Assembly (NCBI GenBank): GCA_019648995.1
Contig: BLXT01006084.1
Span: forward strand, 558,716 to 580,235
Reading direction: 5' to 3'
Length of the DNA stretch: 21,520 nucleotides
DNA from: Plakobranchus ocellatus
Taxonomy: Eukaryota; Mollusca; Gastropoda; Plakobranchidae
The position numbers and the translations under genes were made by a program. Shown here piece by piece: positions 11,901 through 19,185 of this stretch; within the stretch, counting starts at the first letter, position 1, and each line of letters begins with the position of its first letter. The notes below the pieces were generated by a model. That model worked only from the letters and a program-made list of their open reading frames with translations. It searched no databases and was not told the DNA's origin.

Positions 11901-14900
11901 TATAATCTAGATAATCCTAACATGTTACAAGTGATCCATAAAAACAGAACAAGCATGATGCCATACCAAATTCAAATGTTGAATAGGTAACTCTTCAACG
12001 CCTTCAATCTTTTTAATCTTGTTGTGAGAGAGGCTCAGGTGTCTCAATCTCTTGCACTTTTCAAGTCCCACTATGGCTGAAATTTCATTATCTTTATGAT
12101 GAATTAAGAGTCTCATAACGAAAAAAAATGAAGACTGGTCTAATTATAATTATAAACGAAGGAAAAAAGTGCAAGAGACAAGATTCAGCTCATAAACTAT
12201 CTTTTTCCCTGCTCAACCGAATCTATTCCAGAATTTAAAGCACAGTTTATATTTTGACAAAGATGTTAAAAAAATGTATTAAAGAAAAGATGAAAAAAAA
12301 AAGGGTATAATTTCATGTATTGTCTCAATTTTTCCACAGACAATAGATATCAACAATAAATCTTCAAGCATGACTTTTTGACTTACCAATTCATAGTAGA
12401 ACAAAATTGAAAATAAATTAATAGCCAAAATTGAATTCCCTCTATAGTGTGGTAGAACTTATGAAATATATGATCTCTTTAAAATTGAAGGAGGTTTCAA
12501 TGAAAAAGTTTATAATCTCTTTCCATTTTCCAAAGTTATTATATTTATAATCATTATGCACCCAGAATTTGAAGTAAAAAAAGAAATCGAAGCTCATACA
12601 TTTTACTTCCAGTTTCACAGTAACTAGACTGCTCAGGATAAATGCAAAAATTATTTATAACAACATAAAAACTATTGAGAAAGGATACTGTCAAGAATTA
12701 GTTTCCTCAGTGATTTGTGAGCTGACAGATCTTCCATCTGAGTGATCTTGTTCCAGGAAAGATTAACAACTTGTAAATTTTTGGGTGCTTCAAAGTCTAA
12801 AAGTTTGTTTATGTTGTTGTGGGAAGCATCAAGGATGAGAAGGTACTTCAACTTTCCCAAGGGGGAAAGATCTGTGGGTGAAAGCATAAGGCTACTCATA
12901 TAAATCATGTAGTTTGTTATTTTGTGTATGTGTGTGTGCGTGTATATATACATATACACATATATATGTTGATTGCACAAAACTCATAGCAGTCTGAAAA
13001 AAGAAATCACAGTTTTTATGTTTTTCATTATGTATGTATATGTGTCTGTGTCAATACAACACTCATATTTTTCTTTTTAATGATGTTTAAAACGTTGACA
13101 CTGCTCATATATATCTATTATTTTAGATATAACTGAATGAGCATCAATTCTAAATATATTTTAGAACATTTATATTGTTAAAGTAATGATAATGATAGAA
13201 AGTGTAAAACATTTCCAAAATGATGTAAGTCAAACATGTTCAAAAGGAAAAAAAAGTGTTTATAATTAATTCAAATTATTTATTATTTCCATGAAATGTA
13301 TTCATTTGTACCCAGTACATACACAATTGAATGTTTCTGAAGAAAATTTGATAAATATGTAGACCTAGATCTAGACCTTGACTAATGCTTCCATGCATAT
13401 TTTCAAACAAATCCCCTTGAACTAGATGCTCATATCACAACCATAGATAAGCATTTTAATATCAGCTTCCATTACATTATTTCAATTTGAACAAGTACGA
13501 AATGCAAAAATAATAATTTTGAAAGCTCATAAAAGGGCATAATAGTTTAAAGATCTGAACTATGGTTTGAATGCAGTAAGTCAATGAATTTAAGAAGGGA
13601 AGTAAAGCTAACTTGTTAAATCTACAATCTCGCATCAAAAGCAATTTTTTTATATTTTTTATTTTAACAATTTTTTTTAACCTTAACATGTTTCTGAGCA
13701 AAATCAAACCTTTTTTCTCCACAGCAAATCAAAAGTAAGAAAATTATGCCTTGAAACAAAGTTAAACGGAAGCTATAGATGGTGTATTAGGCCTAGTAAT
13801 TTCTAATCTCTCTCCTGCTTAGGATTCATATGAGAGAGATACATCTTTTCATTTCAGATTCATCTATCACACCCATAATGCAACACTATTATTGACATAT
13901 TATTTGCTGATAGAAAGGAAATATTCAGAAAATGTTTTACCTGATATATCATTGTAAGGTATTTCCACCTTTTGCAAGTGCTCATATTCTACAAGCAGGC
14001 TGATATCTGTAAGGGAGAATCCCTGCAATAACAATGCAAATAAAACTTAAATAATTAAACTAGGTAAAACCTGCTATAATCCACAATCTACAAAAGAATA
14101 TTTCCTAGTATTTGAACTTCACTGGCTCCTAATGTCATCCATTTTCTTATTCTTTGTAATTAATCATATTCTCTGATAATTTCTTGCATTGTTTGAATGA
14201 AAGCAAGAAAAAAAAAGCCAAGGTTTTTTATCTTAATTGTCCGCTTAGAACTCTACAAATGATCCTTTACAAAATTTGCAAGCTTAATTTTTTAAAGAAA
14301 AAAAAAACAACAAAAAACCCCAAAAAACTACTGTACCGGAATTGTGACATCCAAATACACTTGATAGTCCCCTGTAGCTGAGCGACCTAGATTAGAGAGA
14401 CCTCGTCCAATTGTTTCCTCATCAAGGATACCCCCAGGAGACAGCTGAAATATTCAAATAAATAAAAAAAAGGGCTAAATATACATTATTTGCCAGGTAA
14501 AAAAAAATATGCAAAGATCTTTAAAGAAAATGATTAAAAACTAAATTATTCCTTCTTTTCTGCTTCTTTAGGTATTACTAATTGCTTTTATTTGTTAAGC
14601 CAATGATGATATATCTATTCATTGCAGGTTAATTTGTGGAAATTTTAAATGAAATAAATTGATGGAGAATATTTCTGGAAATTTCAACTAACAACTTACA
14701 GATAAAAAAACTGAACAAAATCAAATTAACTACACATTTCCTTACAGTTAACTAACCCCCGCACTACTTTTGTTTACAACAATGATTACTCTGATAAATT
14801 TTCAAGTTTATTACTAAAAATAAATAAAAGAGTGAAAACTGAGTGCTTTTCAGCTCACAAAGGATAGTATACCATTTGTATATGTGTTTGCTATTTCTAG

Positions 14901-15518
14901 GCTTTCATGTTTTCTTTTGAGCATATCCTTATATATCTCAAAACACAATTTCATATTATAAAATCCTGTTGATGATTCATCATTAGTACAATAGCAATAA
15001 GCATATACTTTTTTAAAACAGGCTGAATCACCTAATGCTAAGAATGACTTTTCCTTTTTTTTTTTTCCAATTCATCATTAATACAATAGCAATAAGCATA
15101 TACTTTTTAAAAACAGGTTGAATCACCTAATGCTAAAAATGACTTTTCCTTTTTTTTTTTTCCAATTCATCTGCATATATTTATCAAACCACACAAATAG
15201 CCAAGAATGGAGCTGGCTTAATTTAGCTTCTCTACTTTGTTTTTCAAATTCATGCATTATAACATTGATTTGATTTTTAAATACATATTTTCCATCTACT
15301 CTTCACCAAACCTCAACTTCTTCCTGCTCCTCCTCTTCTCCGAGAGCTGAGTTATTTTCATCTTTGATTGGATCCATCTTTTCGTTTTCAAAAGTGAGTT
15401 CAGCGTCATCAGGTTCAAAATTACTATCGTCCAATTTCAATATATCAGTTTCTGGCTCCATTATGTTTCCTGAATCAAGCGCAGGATCATAATTTCCTTC
15501 TGGAAAGGGAGACTCCAT
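2339..15518 (-). CDS. LRGUK: LRGUK-like leucine-rich repeat and guanylate kinase domain protein (16 coding exons)
   Basis: Coding exons in transcript order: 15518-15312, 14444-14337, 14022-13941, 12871-12689, 12091-11967, 11522-11469, 11084-10995, 9803-9636, 8769-8663, 7819-7700, 7257-7161, 6516-6403, 5587-5386, 4954-4623, 4166-4078, 2975-2339. They total 2715 bases: 904 residues and a stop. All introns are GT...AG and phases match at every junction. The ATG at 15518 follows an in-frame TGA nine bases upstream. Domains: acidic N-terminus (1-69), about nine SDS22-type LRRs with a cap (about 109-339), guanylate-kinase-like domain (about 384-575), and a low-complexity Gly/Ser/Ala/Pro tail to 904. 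In mouse, LRGUK1 is needed for basal body, manchette and sperm-tail formation; a ciliary or sperm role here is inferred. Human LRGUK is about 825 residues, so this protein is longer, probably through its tail. It runs head to head with TUFM. Confidence 0.93.
2976..4077 (-). other. LRGUK intron 15
   Basis: AT-rich intron of 1.1 kb. On the plus strand it carries an open frame of 160 codons (3372-3854) that I do not accept as a gene. It is Phe/Leu/Lys-rich from T and A runs and matches no family known to me. Nothing else is seen. Confidence 0.75.
4078..4166 (-). CDS. LRGUK: LRGUK exon 15
   Basis: Encodes residues 664-692, starting [16 protein letters not shown] and ending YEQLLT. The charged, probably helical segment resembles an RRHSAA stretch I recall near the same place in vertebrate LRGUK. 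The acceptor is AATATTTTAG and the donor ACAAG|GTAATT in phase 2. Confidence 0.88.
4559..4606. repeat. 24-bp tandem duplication in LRGUK intron 14
   Basis: TTTCCGTGTTTTAATA occurs twice with a period of 24 bases, at about 4559 and 4583. It lies just beyond the donor of exon 14. It looks like a simple local duplication. Confidence 0.8.
4623..4954 (-). CDS. LRGUK: LRGUK exon 14: end of kinase domain and Gly-rich linker
   Basis: Encodes residues 554-663. The first 22 residues ([18 protein letters not shown]) form the last helix of the kinase-like fold. The rest is a disordered-looking Thr/Ala/Pro stretch with a run of Gly-Gly-Val units encoded by an imperfect repeat at 4741-4803. The acceptor is TTTTCCCACAG and the donor GTG|GTAAGT in phase 0. 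Confidence 0.92.
4741..4803 (-). repeat. In-frame repeat encoding Gly-Gly-Val units in LRGUK
   Basis: Imperfect 9- to 12-base units, rich in C on the plus strand, encode GGVG-type residues inside exon 14. Every unit length is a multiple of three, so length change would keep the frame. This is a likely site of length polymorphism in the protein tail. Confidence 0.75.
5386..5587 (-). CDS. LRGUK: LRGUK exon 13: kinase core and lid
   Basis: Encodes residues 486-552. It contains [11 protein letters not shown] (core strand), then ERRLRERG at 511-518 (lid arginines), [12 protein letters not shown] and [12 protein letters not shown]. This is the standard guanylate kinase order. The acceptor is TTTTCTGTAG and the donor AGTG|GTTAGT in phase 1. 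Confidence 0.93.
5588..6402 (-). other. LRGUK intron 12
   Basis: An AT-rich intron of 0.8 kb with homopolymer runs and a short CA stretch near 6172. I see no exon, RNA gene or mobile element. Confidence 0.7.
6403..6516 (-). CDS. LRGUK: LRGUK exon 12: GMP-binding region, second half
   Basis: Encodes residues 448-485. [15 protein letters not shown] aligns with the kinase motif GEFIEW...GNYYG. The guanine-contacting Glu of that motif is Gln452 here, while the Tyr-Gly pair (461-462) is kept. It ends VVHMELE, matching the strand before the Gly of the core domain. The acceptor is CTTCTTACCAG and the donor GAA|GTAAGT. Confidence 0.93.
6517..7160 (-). other. LRGUK intron 11
   Basis: An AT-rich intron of 0.6 kb. 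I see nothing in it beyond poly-T and poly-A runs. Confidence 0.7.
7161..7257 (-). CDS. LRGUK: LRGUK exon 11: GMP-binding region
   Basis: Encodes residues 416-447. SHTTRRPRP (417-425) then GKDYYFVS matches the guanylate kinase pattern S-TTR-PR...G-DY-FVS, which holds the GMP phosphate. Both arginines (421 and 424) and the DY pair are kept. The acceptor is TTGTAAAG, with a weak pyrimidine tract, and the donor ATG|GTAAGA in phase 0. Confidence 0.92.
7700..7819 (-). CDS. LRGUK: LRGUK exon 10: P-loop of the guanylate-kinase-like domain
   Basis: Encodes residues 376-414. The strand [17 protein letters not shown] carries the Walker A loop GPQGSGKK at 391-398. The usual Ser/Thr after the loop Lys (K397) is replaced by Lys398. 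Vertebrate LRGUK also departs from the consensus here. The acceptor is TTTCCTTAG and the donor GG|GTGAGA in phase 2. Confidence 0.93.
8091..8172 (-). repeat. Fold-back (hairpin) repeat, copy 1, in LRGUK intron 9
   Basis: Imperfect inverted repeat. The left arm GGCAAGCACATCAAAGCTCT (from 8099) pairs with a right arm whose complement begins GGCAGGCATATCAAACCTCT. Read on the minus strand, the whole unit matches 20938-21016 at roughly 85% by eye, including the loop (CTTCTTTG). Two related hairpins in opposite orientation suggest a small non-coding mobile element such as a MITE. No target-site duplication was clear. Confidence 0.7.
8663..8769 (-). CDS. LRGUK: LRGUK exon 9: linker to the kinase domain
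   Basis: Encodes residues 340-374 and two bases of Ser375. The sequence [19 protein letters not shown] closely resembles the linker of vertebrate LRGUK as I remember it. The acceptor is TTTTGATAG and the donor GACAG|GTAAGT, a near-consensus site in phase 2. Confidence 0.92.
8770..9635 (-). other. LRGUK intron 8
   Basis: An AT-rich intron with no visible gene. It contains one perfect 14-base palindrome (ATCGACTAGTCGAT, 9064-9077) of unknown meaning. The 60-codon plus-strand frame at 9219 is not convincing. Confidence 0.7.
9636..9803 (-). CDS. LRGUK: LRGUK exon 8: last leucine-rich repeat and LRR cap
   Basis: Encodes residues 284-339. The repeat [18 protein letters not shown] is followed by [15 protein letters not shown], which matches the LRR-cap pattern (NPI, YR, LPxLxxLD-like) that closes SDS22-type arrays. 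The acceptor is TTCTCCGCAG. The donor is AAA|GTAGGT in phase 0. Confidence 0.92.
10466..10508 (-). repeat. Inverted arm, left, beside the SINE-like head
   Basis: Read on the minus strand, this 43-base arm matches 10715-10757 on the plus strand with five differences, all transitions. It contains CTAAGTTCGTG and ATGTCTTCTTAATCT. On the minus strand it lies downstream of the tRNA-like head, where a SINE body or tail would be. Confidence 0.8.
10553..10636 (-). mobile_element. tRNA-derived SINE-like head in LRGUK intron 7
   Basis: Read on the minus strand from 10636, GCGGATGGTTCAGTGG resembles a tRNA 5' end, with A-box TGGTTCAGTGG at 10631-10621. A B-box-like GGGTTTGAATTC lies at 10567-10556. The two boxes start about 65 bases apart, wider than in a normal tRNA, and the acceptor stem does not close. 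I therefore call it a tRNA-derived SINE promoter head and not a working tRNA gene. The orientation matches the host gene. Confidence 0.6.
10715..10757 (+). repeat. Inverted arm, right, beside the SINE-like head
   Basis: The plus-strand partner of 10466-10508, with five transitions in 43 bases. No clear tRNA-like head precedes it on the plus strand. It could be a second, 5'-truncated copy of the same SINE tail or the other end of a fold-back element. Confidence 0.8.
10995..11084 (-). CDS. LRGUK: LRGUK exon 7: leucine-rich repeats 7-8
   Basis: Encodes residues 254-283 in phase 0. It contains [15 protein letters not shown] and [11 protein letters not shown], two more strand-turn LRR motifs. The acceptor is ATATTTAG and the donor GAG|GTGAGG. 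Confidence 0.9.
11469..11522 (-). CDS. LRGUK: LRGUK exon 6: leucine-rich repeat 6-7 segment
   Basis: A 54-base phase-0 microexon encoding residues 236-253 ([18 protein letters not shown]). It completes the ladder begun by IQHLNL in exon 5. The acceptor is TTTCTCCAG and the donor AGG|GTAAGC. Confidence 0.9.
11967..12091 (-). CDS. LRGUK: LRGUK exon 5: leucine-rich repeats 4-6
   Basis: Encodes residues 195-235. The chosen acceptor (CATAAAG|AT at 12091) has a poor pyrimidine tract. It joins LILD to [13 protein letters not shown] and so restores the LRR asparagine ladder. The repeats [11 protein letters not shown] and the start of IQHLNL follow. A second in-frame acceptor (TTTCAG, exon start at 12076) would remove five residues. 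The donor is TTG|GTATGG in phase 0. Confidence 0.85.
12689..12871 (-). CDS. LRGUK: LRGUK exon 4: leucine-rich repeats 2-4
   Basis: Encodes residues 134-193 plus both split codons. Two clear asparagine-ladder motifs are seen, [11 protein letters not shown] and [11 protein letters not shown], followed by the start of a third (LRKLILD). The repeats are about 22 residues long, as in the SDS22-like class. The acceptor is TTTCACCCACAG and the donor GACA|GTATCC. Confidence 0.92.
12872..13940 (-). other. LRGUK intron 3
   Basis: An AT-rich intron of 1.07 kb. It has a TG/TA microsatellite (about 12924-12968) beside the exon 4 acceptor. No gene is seen. Confidence 0.75.
12924..12968. repeat. TG/TA dinucleotide microsatellite
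   Basis: A TGTG run passes into TATATA and ACATAT stretches, with partly self-complementary halves. It lies about 50 bases upstream of the exon 4 acceptor on the minus strand. Confidence 0.8.
13941..14022 (-). CDS. LRGUK: LRGUK exon 3: first leucine-rich repeat
   Basis: Encodes residues 106-132 and one base of Asp133. It reads [17 protein letters not shown], then a strand and turn (VEIPYNDIS) typical of an LRR. The acceptor is TTATTGCAG and the donor TCAG|GTAAAA in phase 1. Confidence 0.9.
14337..14444 (-). CDS. LRGUK: LRGUK exon 2
   Basis: Encodes residues 70-105, from [11 protein letters not shown] to YLDVTIP. The acceptor is TATTTCAG and the donor CCG|GTACAG, with both ends in phase 0. 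It leads into the LRR array and is not itself a repeat. Confidence 0.87.
14445..15311 (-). other. LRGUK intron 1
   Basis: An intron of 0.87 kb, AT-rich, with the 95-bp tandem duplication occupying its upstream part. No gene is seen. A strong acceptor (TTTCAG) marks its end at exon 2. Confidence 0.75.
14976..15165. repeat. 95-bp tandem duplication in LRGUK intron 1
   Basis: Two units, 14976-15070 and 15071-15165, with a constant offset of 95 bases and about five differences. Each unit runs from TTCATCATTA through AATCACCTAATGCTA to a T-run and TTTCCAA. It is a local tandem duplication with no coding content. Confidence 0.92.
15312..15518 (-). CDS. LRGUK: LRGUK exon 1: start and acidic N-terminus
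   Basis: Encodes residues 1-69, rich in Asp and Glu and ending in a Glu-rich stretch ([10 protein letters not shown]). No signal peptide or membrane segment is seen, so the product is presumably cytosolic. The donor is GAG|GTTTGG in phase 0. A rival donor five bases downstream (G|GTGAAG) looks stronger but puts exon 2 in a frame with an early stop, so I chose the first. Confidence 0.85.
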
Positions 15519-16035
15519 CTTTGCTCAGATTTCACGACCCGCCATAAATAAACACAACCATAGTAACCTCTGCACATTTAGATCCGCGGCGAATGGTTTA
15601 CTAAAATGACAACCCGTGGTATTTTGCGCGACACAAAACATACGTATTACACATATTTTACTATGGAAAGCTGTTATAAGAGTATTATTGTAAACAAATA
15701 ACTTTTGATGAAAAAAAAATATATTTAGATCTCGGATCTAGATCTATTAAGCTTTATTTTTCTTTTAAAAATGATCAAAATAAAAAAGCTTACTTGTGTT
15801 ATGTATGCCAGTTTGCATTTTTCGATATTGGATATGCAGATGTTTGTCTTAAATTTCCTACAACTTTGGTCCTTTAAAATACAAATAAACTAAGAAAAAG
15901 ACAAGTAGTGTGTATTTCAATGCACCTATTTTTTTATTTGCACAATTTTGAAATAAAACAATATCCTAAGTACATGTTGAATAAATTTTTTTTTACCCCA
16001 AACATTCTTAATCCTGGCATTCATTTTGTCCCAAG
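15519..16035. promoter_or_regulatory. Probable bidirectional promoter of LRGUK and TUFM
   Basis: The 517 bases separate two divergent start codons, with no room for another gene. The LRGUK-proximal part (about 15530-15650) has several CpGs (CCGCGG, GCGCG) in an otherwise AT-rich region. The TUFM side is AT-rich. An X-box-like site and a YY1-like site lie close to the two starts. Transcription start sites and any untranslated exons cannot be placed. Confidence 0.65.
15554..15567 (+). promoter_or_regulatory. RFX X-box-like site upstream of LRGUK
   Basis: ACAACCATAGTAAC has the X-box form of two half-sites around a two-base spacer. The right half AGTAAC fits RGYAAC exactly. The left half ACAACC fits only in part. 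It lies 36 bases from the LRGUK ATG, within the distance common for RFX-controlled ciliary genes. Confidence 0.5.
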
Positions 16036-16044
16036 ATGGCAGCC
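16031..16044 (+). promoter_or_regulatory. YY1-like motif over the TUFM start codon
   Basis: CCAAGATGGCAGCC contains AAGATGGC, the core of the YY1 consensus that often overlaps the start codon of housekeeping and mitochondrial-protein genes in animals. It also gives a fair translation-start context (G at +4, A at -2). Binding is inferred from the motif only. Confidence 0.45.
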
Positions 16045-17127
16045 TACATGATTCGACCTTTCCTTGAGGCGACAAAAATGTCAACAAAATCGTCATTATT
16101 GATAAAATATGCCAACAAAGTTTTAAAAACACAGCAACTGAATATATCTGTATATTCTAAATTATGTGCAACTCCTCCAGCAGCTGGCAAGAAAACGTTT
16201 GCTCGGGATAAGCCTCATTTGAACATTGGCACCATTGGACATGTAGACCACGGTAAGACAACGCTCACCGCTGCTATAACTAAAGTTTTAGCTGGAGAGA
16301 AGAAGGCTGATTTTAAAGAATATGCAGACATAGACAATGCACCAGAGGAAAGAAAGAGAGGCATTACTATCAATGCAGCTACTGTTGAATACGAAACTGG
16401 TGCTCGACATTATGGCCATGTGGATTGCCCAGGCCATGCTGATTACATAAAGAACATGATTACGGGCACAACCCAAATGGATGGTGCCATTCTGGTGGTA
16501 GCAGCGACTGATGGTACAATGCCACAGACTAGAGAACATCTTCTTTTGTCCAAGCAGATTGGGATAAAAAGGTTGGTTGTTTTTGTAAATAAAGCAGATG
16601 CTGCAGACACAGAGATGCAAGAGCTTGTTGAAATGGAAATTCGAGAGCTCTTAACTGAATTTGGTTTTAATGGAGATGAAACCCCAATTATCATTGGTTC
16701 AGCGCTGAAGGCCTTAGAGGGATCAGACCCTGACATTGGTGAGGAGAAAGTCAAAGAATTATTGGAAGCAGTGGATACATACATTCAGACCCCAGAACGT
16801 GATCTTGATAAACCATTTTTTATGCCAATTGACAGTTGCTTTAGTATCCCAGGAAGAGGAACTGTCATTTCAGGAAAGGTAGAGCGAGGAGTTGTCAAGA
16901 AGGGAGATGAATGTGAAATCATGGGTTATGATAAGAAATGGAAGAGTACAATAACAGGTATTGAGATGTTTAAAAAAAGCTTGGATAGAGGTGAAGCTGG
17001 AGACCAGATGGGAGCTCTTATCAAAGGTGTCAAGAGGGATGACATGAGAAGAGGTCTCTGCATTGGAAAACCTGGAACGATGGAAATGCACAACAGATTT
17101 GAAGCTCAAATCTACTTGTTATCAAAG
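16036..17127 (+). CDS. TUFM: Mitochondrial elongation factor Tu, first coding exon (partial gene)
   Basis: GTPase that carries aminoacyl-tRNA to the mitochondrial ribosome. The exon encodes 364 residues. Residues 1 to about 55 are basic and Ser/Thr-rich with few acids, as expected of a mitochondrial targeting peptide. Motifs follow in order: GHVDHGKT (68-75, P-loop), RGITI (108-112, switch I), DCPGH (130-134), NKAD (185-188, guanine specificity) and GSAL (G5). Domain II follows ([14 protein letters not shown]). The exon ends at EAQIYLLSK with donor AAAG|GTAAAT in phase 0, where other EF-Tu proteins continue EEGGRHKPF. About 90 residues of domain III are therefore missing from this window. Read-through would add 13 residues and stop at 17169. 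The first ATG is chosen because it precedes the targeting peptide. It runs head to head with LRGUK. Confidence 0.95.
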
Positions 17128-17844
17128 GTAAATGATACAAAATCTTTTCATGGATTTATTATACATTAATATTTGTGGGGGGAGATAACAATTAAATGTC
17201 CTCCAGTCCTGGAAACTAGCTCAATTGCTCTTTACAATTTTTGTCTCTTTTTGTGCTACAAAATGGAAACTGCCTATACTTGAAGATGCATTTAATTCTT
17301 TTTTTTTTATTTTTCGTACACCTAGCAGAATCATCTAAAAAAAAACTTATTATGGGCCTTATGTTTCCAATTAAGTGTTAGTTTCAAATAATTTTAACGA
17401 TGAAAAGAGAAAAGGTTTCTGCACCAAACTTTCAGAAGCTGGAAGTAAGAGGTTTGGCGAAATACAATTAACTACAGATAGTGACCTTTACATTATTACA
17501 ATAATTACATCCATTTGACATCAGCATCATCATTATTTTTAAGTGTTGATCATTCATGTAACTGAGTGTAACTAAGTATAATGTCAAAAAGAAAGCAGTT
17601 AAATTGCTTTAAATGATGAAGTTAACTGTTATTATCTGATATATCAAGGCTTTCTAGAAAAATTGGCCTATGCAAATGCCTTATTGAAAAAGATTTTGAA
17701 ATCTTTGTGAGCAAAGTCATAATGACCTGTATAAATCTTGAAAACCTGATGCCACTTAAGATTTATTTGATTTTAATAAATATTTTTAAGGCAAGCCACT
17801 CTACCTCTCTCTCCCTAACCCCCATATTGTAGGTCTAGAAGCAA

Positions 17845-17890
17845 ATTATTGTAACTGCAGTTATTTGATTATAAATGCAGTTACAATAAT
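17845..17890. repeat. Perfect 15-bp inverted repeat
   Basis: ATTATTGTAACTGCA (17845-17859) and its exact complement (17876-17890) flank a 16-base spacer. It could form a hairpin in the TUFM pre-mRNA or be the remnant of a small fold-back element. Confidence 0.9.
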
Positions 17891-19141
17891 ATGTCTTTAC
17901 ACACGCAATTGCCTTGTTGCCATGCAAAGTCACTACTGGCAATCACCCAGTTTCAGGGCTCTGGACGAGTTAAATGTTACTGCATTTTTCTGTCTAAACA
18001 TTAGCTGAGTGTGTCGGTGGTTTAACTTATCATTTCAAAAATAGCTTTATAAAAAAAAATCTGAGCCTATTGTAATTTACCCTGAGATACCCAAGGCTAG
18101 ATGAAGGAAACATGCATAAGAGTGCAGGAGAAGTTTTTTTAATGCATTAATTTGATGCGTTGCAACAATATTATAAAAAATGTGAATTGGTCGGTCTAGC
18201 AAGCAATCAGAGATCTAACCAAAAAAAATTTTTAAAACCTGATCATACATTATGGGAAAACTTTAGAGTGAATAAGCAATCAAATTTGATCAATTAATCT
18301 GTGCAATTATAAATCTAAATTTGTATAGCTGTAAGTTTTCTATCTAGTCTGAGTTTTTTTATAGAGATCCAATAGAAACACCTCAGTAGCCTTGACCAGG
18401 CAACGGTAAGAAATGGCTAGCGTCACTATTCAAGTTTGGGAAAAGACTTACAAATAAATTGTGTAACAATGCAATACTCTACCTCTCTCTTCCCCTTTTG
18501 TCACTGTTGCACAATGCACTTAAAGAAAAAGAATGAGCATTCAAATCTTCATTTGATGGATTGGAGAGGTGAAATTGTTTTTGAAACTATGTAGCTAATT
18601 TCTGAAATAGGTTATTTAAAGTCTGAGGGCCTAGATAAGGGAAGGATCTTTCACAAATGGTTTCCTTTTTTTTTTTTGAGTTTTAAGTTGATGTGTCTAA
18701 AGAAAGAACTCATGTGTCAGCAAAAATGAAAAATTGAGACGCAAGCATTTTCTAAAAGCCATTTTGTATTAAGCCTGCTGGTTTTTATTGATTTTTTTTC
18801 TTTTCAACATCTGCAATGATATTTGAGAATTGTTTTGTACATAGGGTGAAGAAACAAATTTTTGAGAAAATCAGCTGTAAAGTTTCAAGACTTAAATTTA
18901 AAGAGCACAAATATGAAATAAATAGGATGAAAATAGTAAAATCTCTTTGTAAATGAAAGCATTTAAGGGAGGTGTGTATAAAAACTAATTTGCACAGTGA
19001 AACTTGGTGAAAATGTGATCTTTTGTTCTTATCACAAAATATTGCTGTAGCAAGGGATCAAAGGAGCATTTATTACTCTACTGAATGTACACAAACACTG
19101 GCAACACTAACTATCTGCAAGGTTATCTCCCCTCTAATGAT

Positions 19142-19185
19142 TGAGGTCAAATGAATAATTATATTATTTTATTCATTAGACCTCA
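19142..19185. repeat. 17-bp inverted repeat with one mismatch
   Basis: TGAGGTCAAATGAATAA (19142-19158) pairs with 19169-19185 except at one position, across a 10-base A/T loop. It lies 10 bases after the complement of the GGGAGATAAC motif. Confidence 0.88.

Noticed and set aside
15305-15311. Alternative exon 1 donor at G|GTGAAG
   Set aside because: It looks stronger as a donor, but joining it to exon 2 changes the frame and meets a stop within exon 2.
16443-16784. 113-codon minus-strand frame opposite TUFM
   Set aside because: It is antisense to a clearly conserved EF-Tu coding exon and is explained as a shadow of it.
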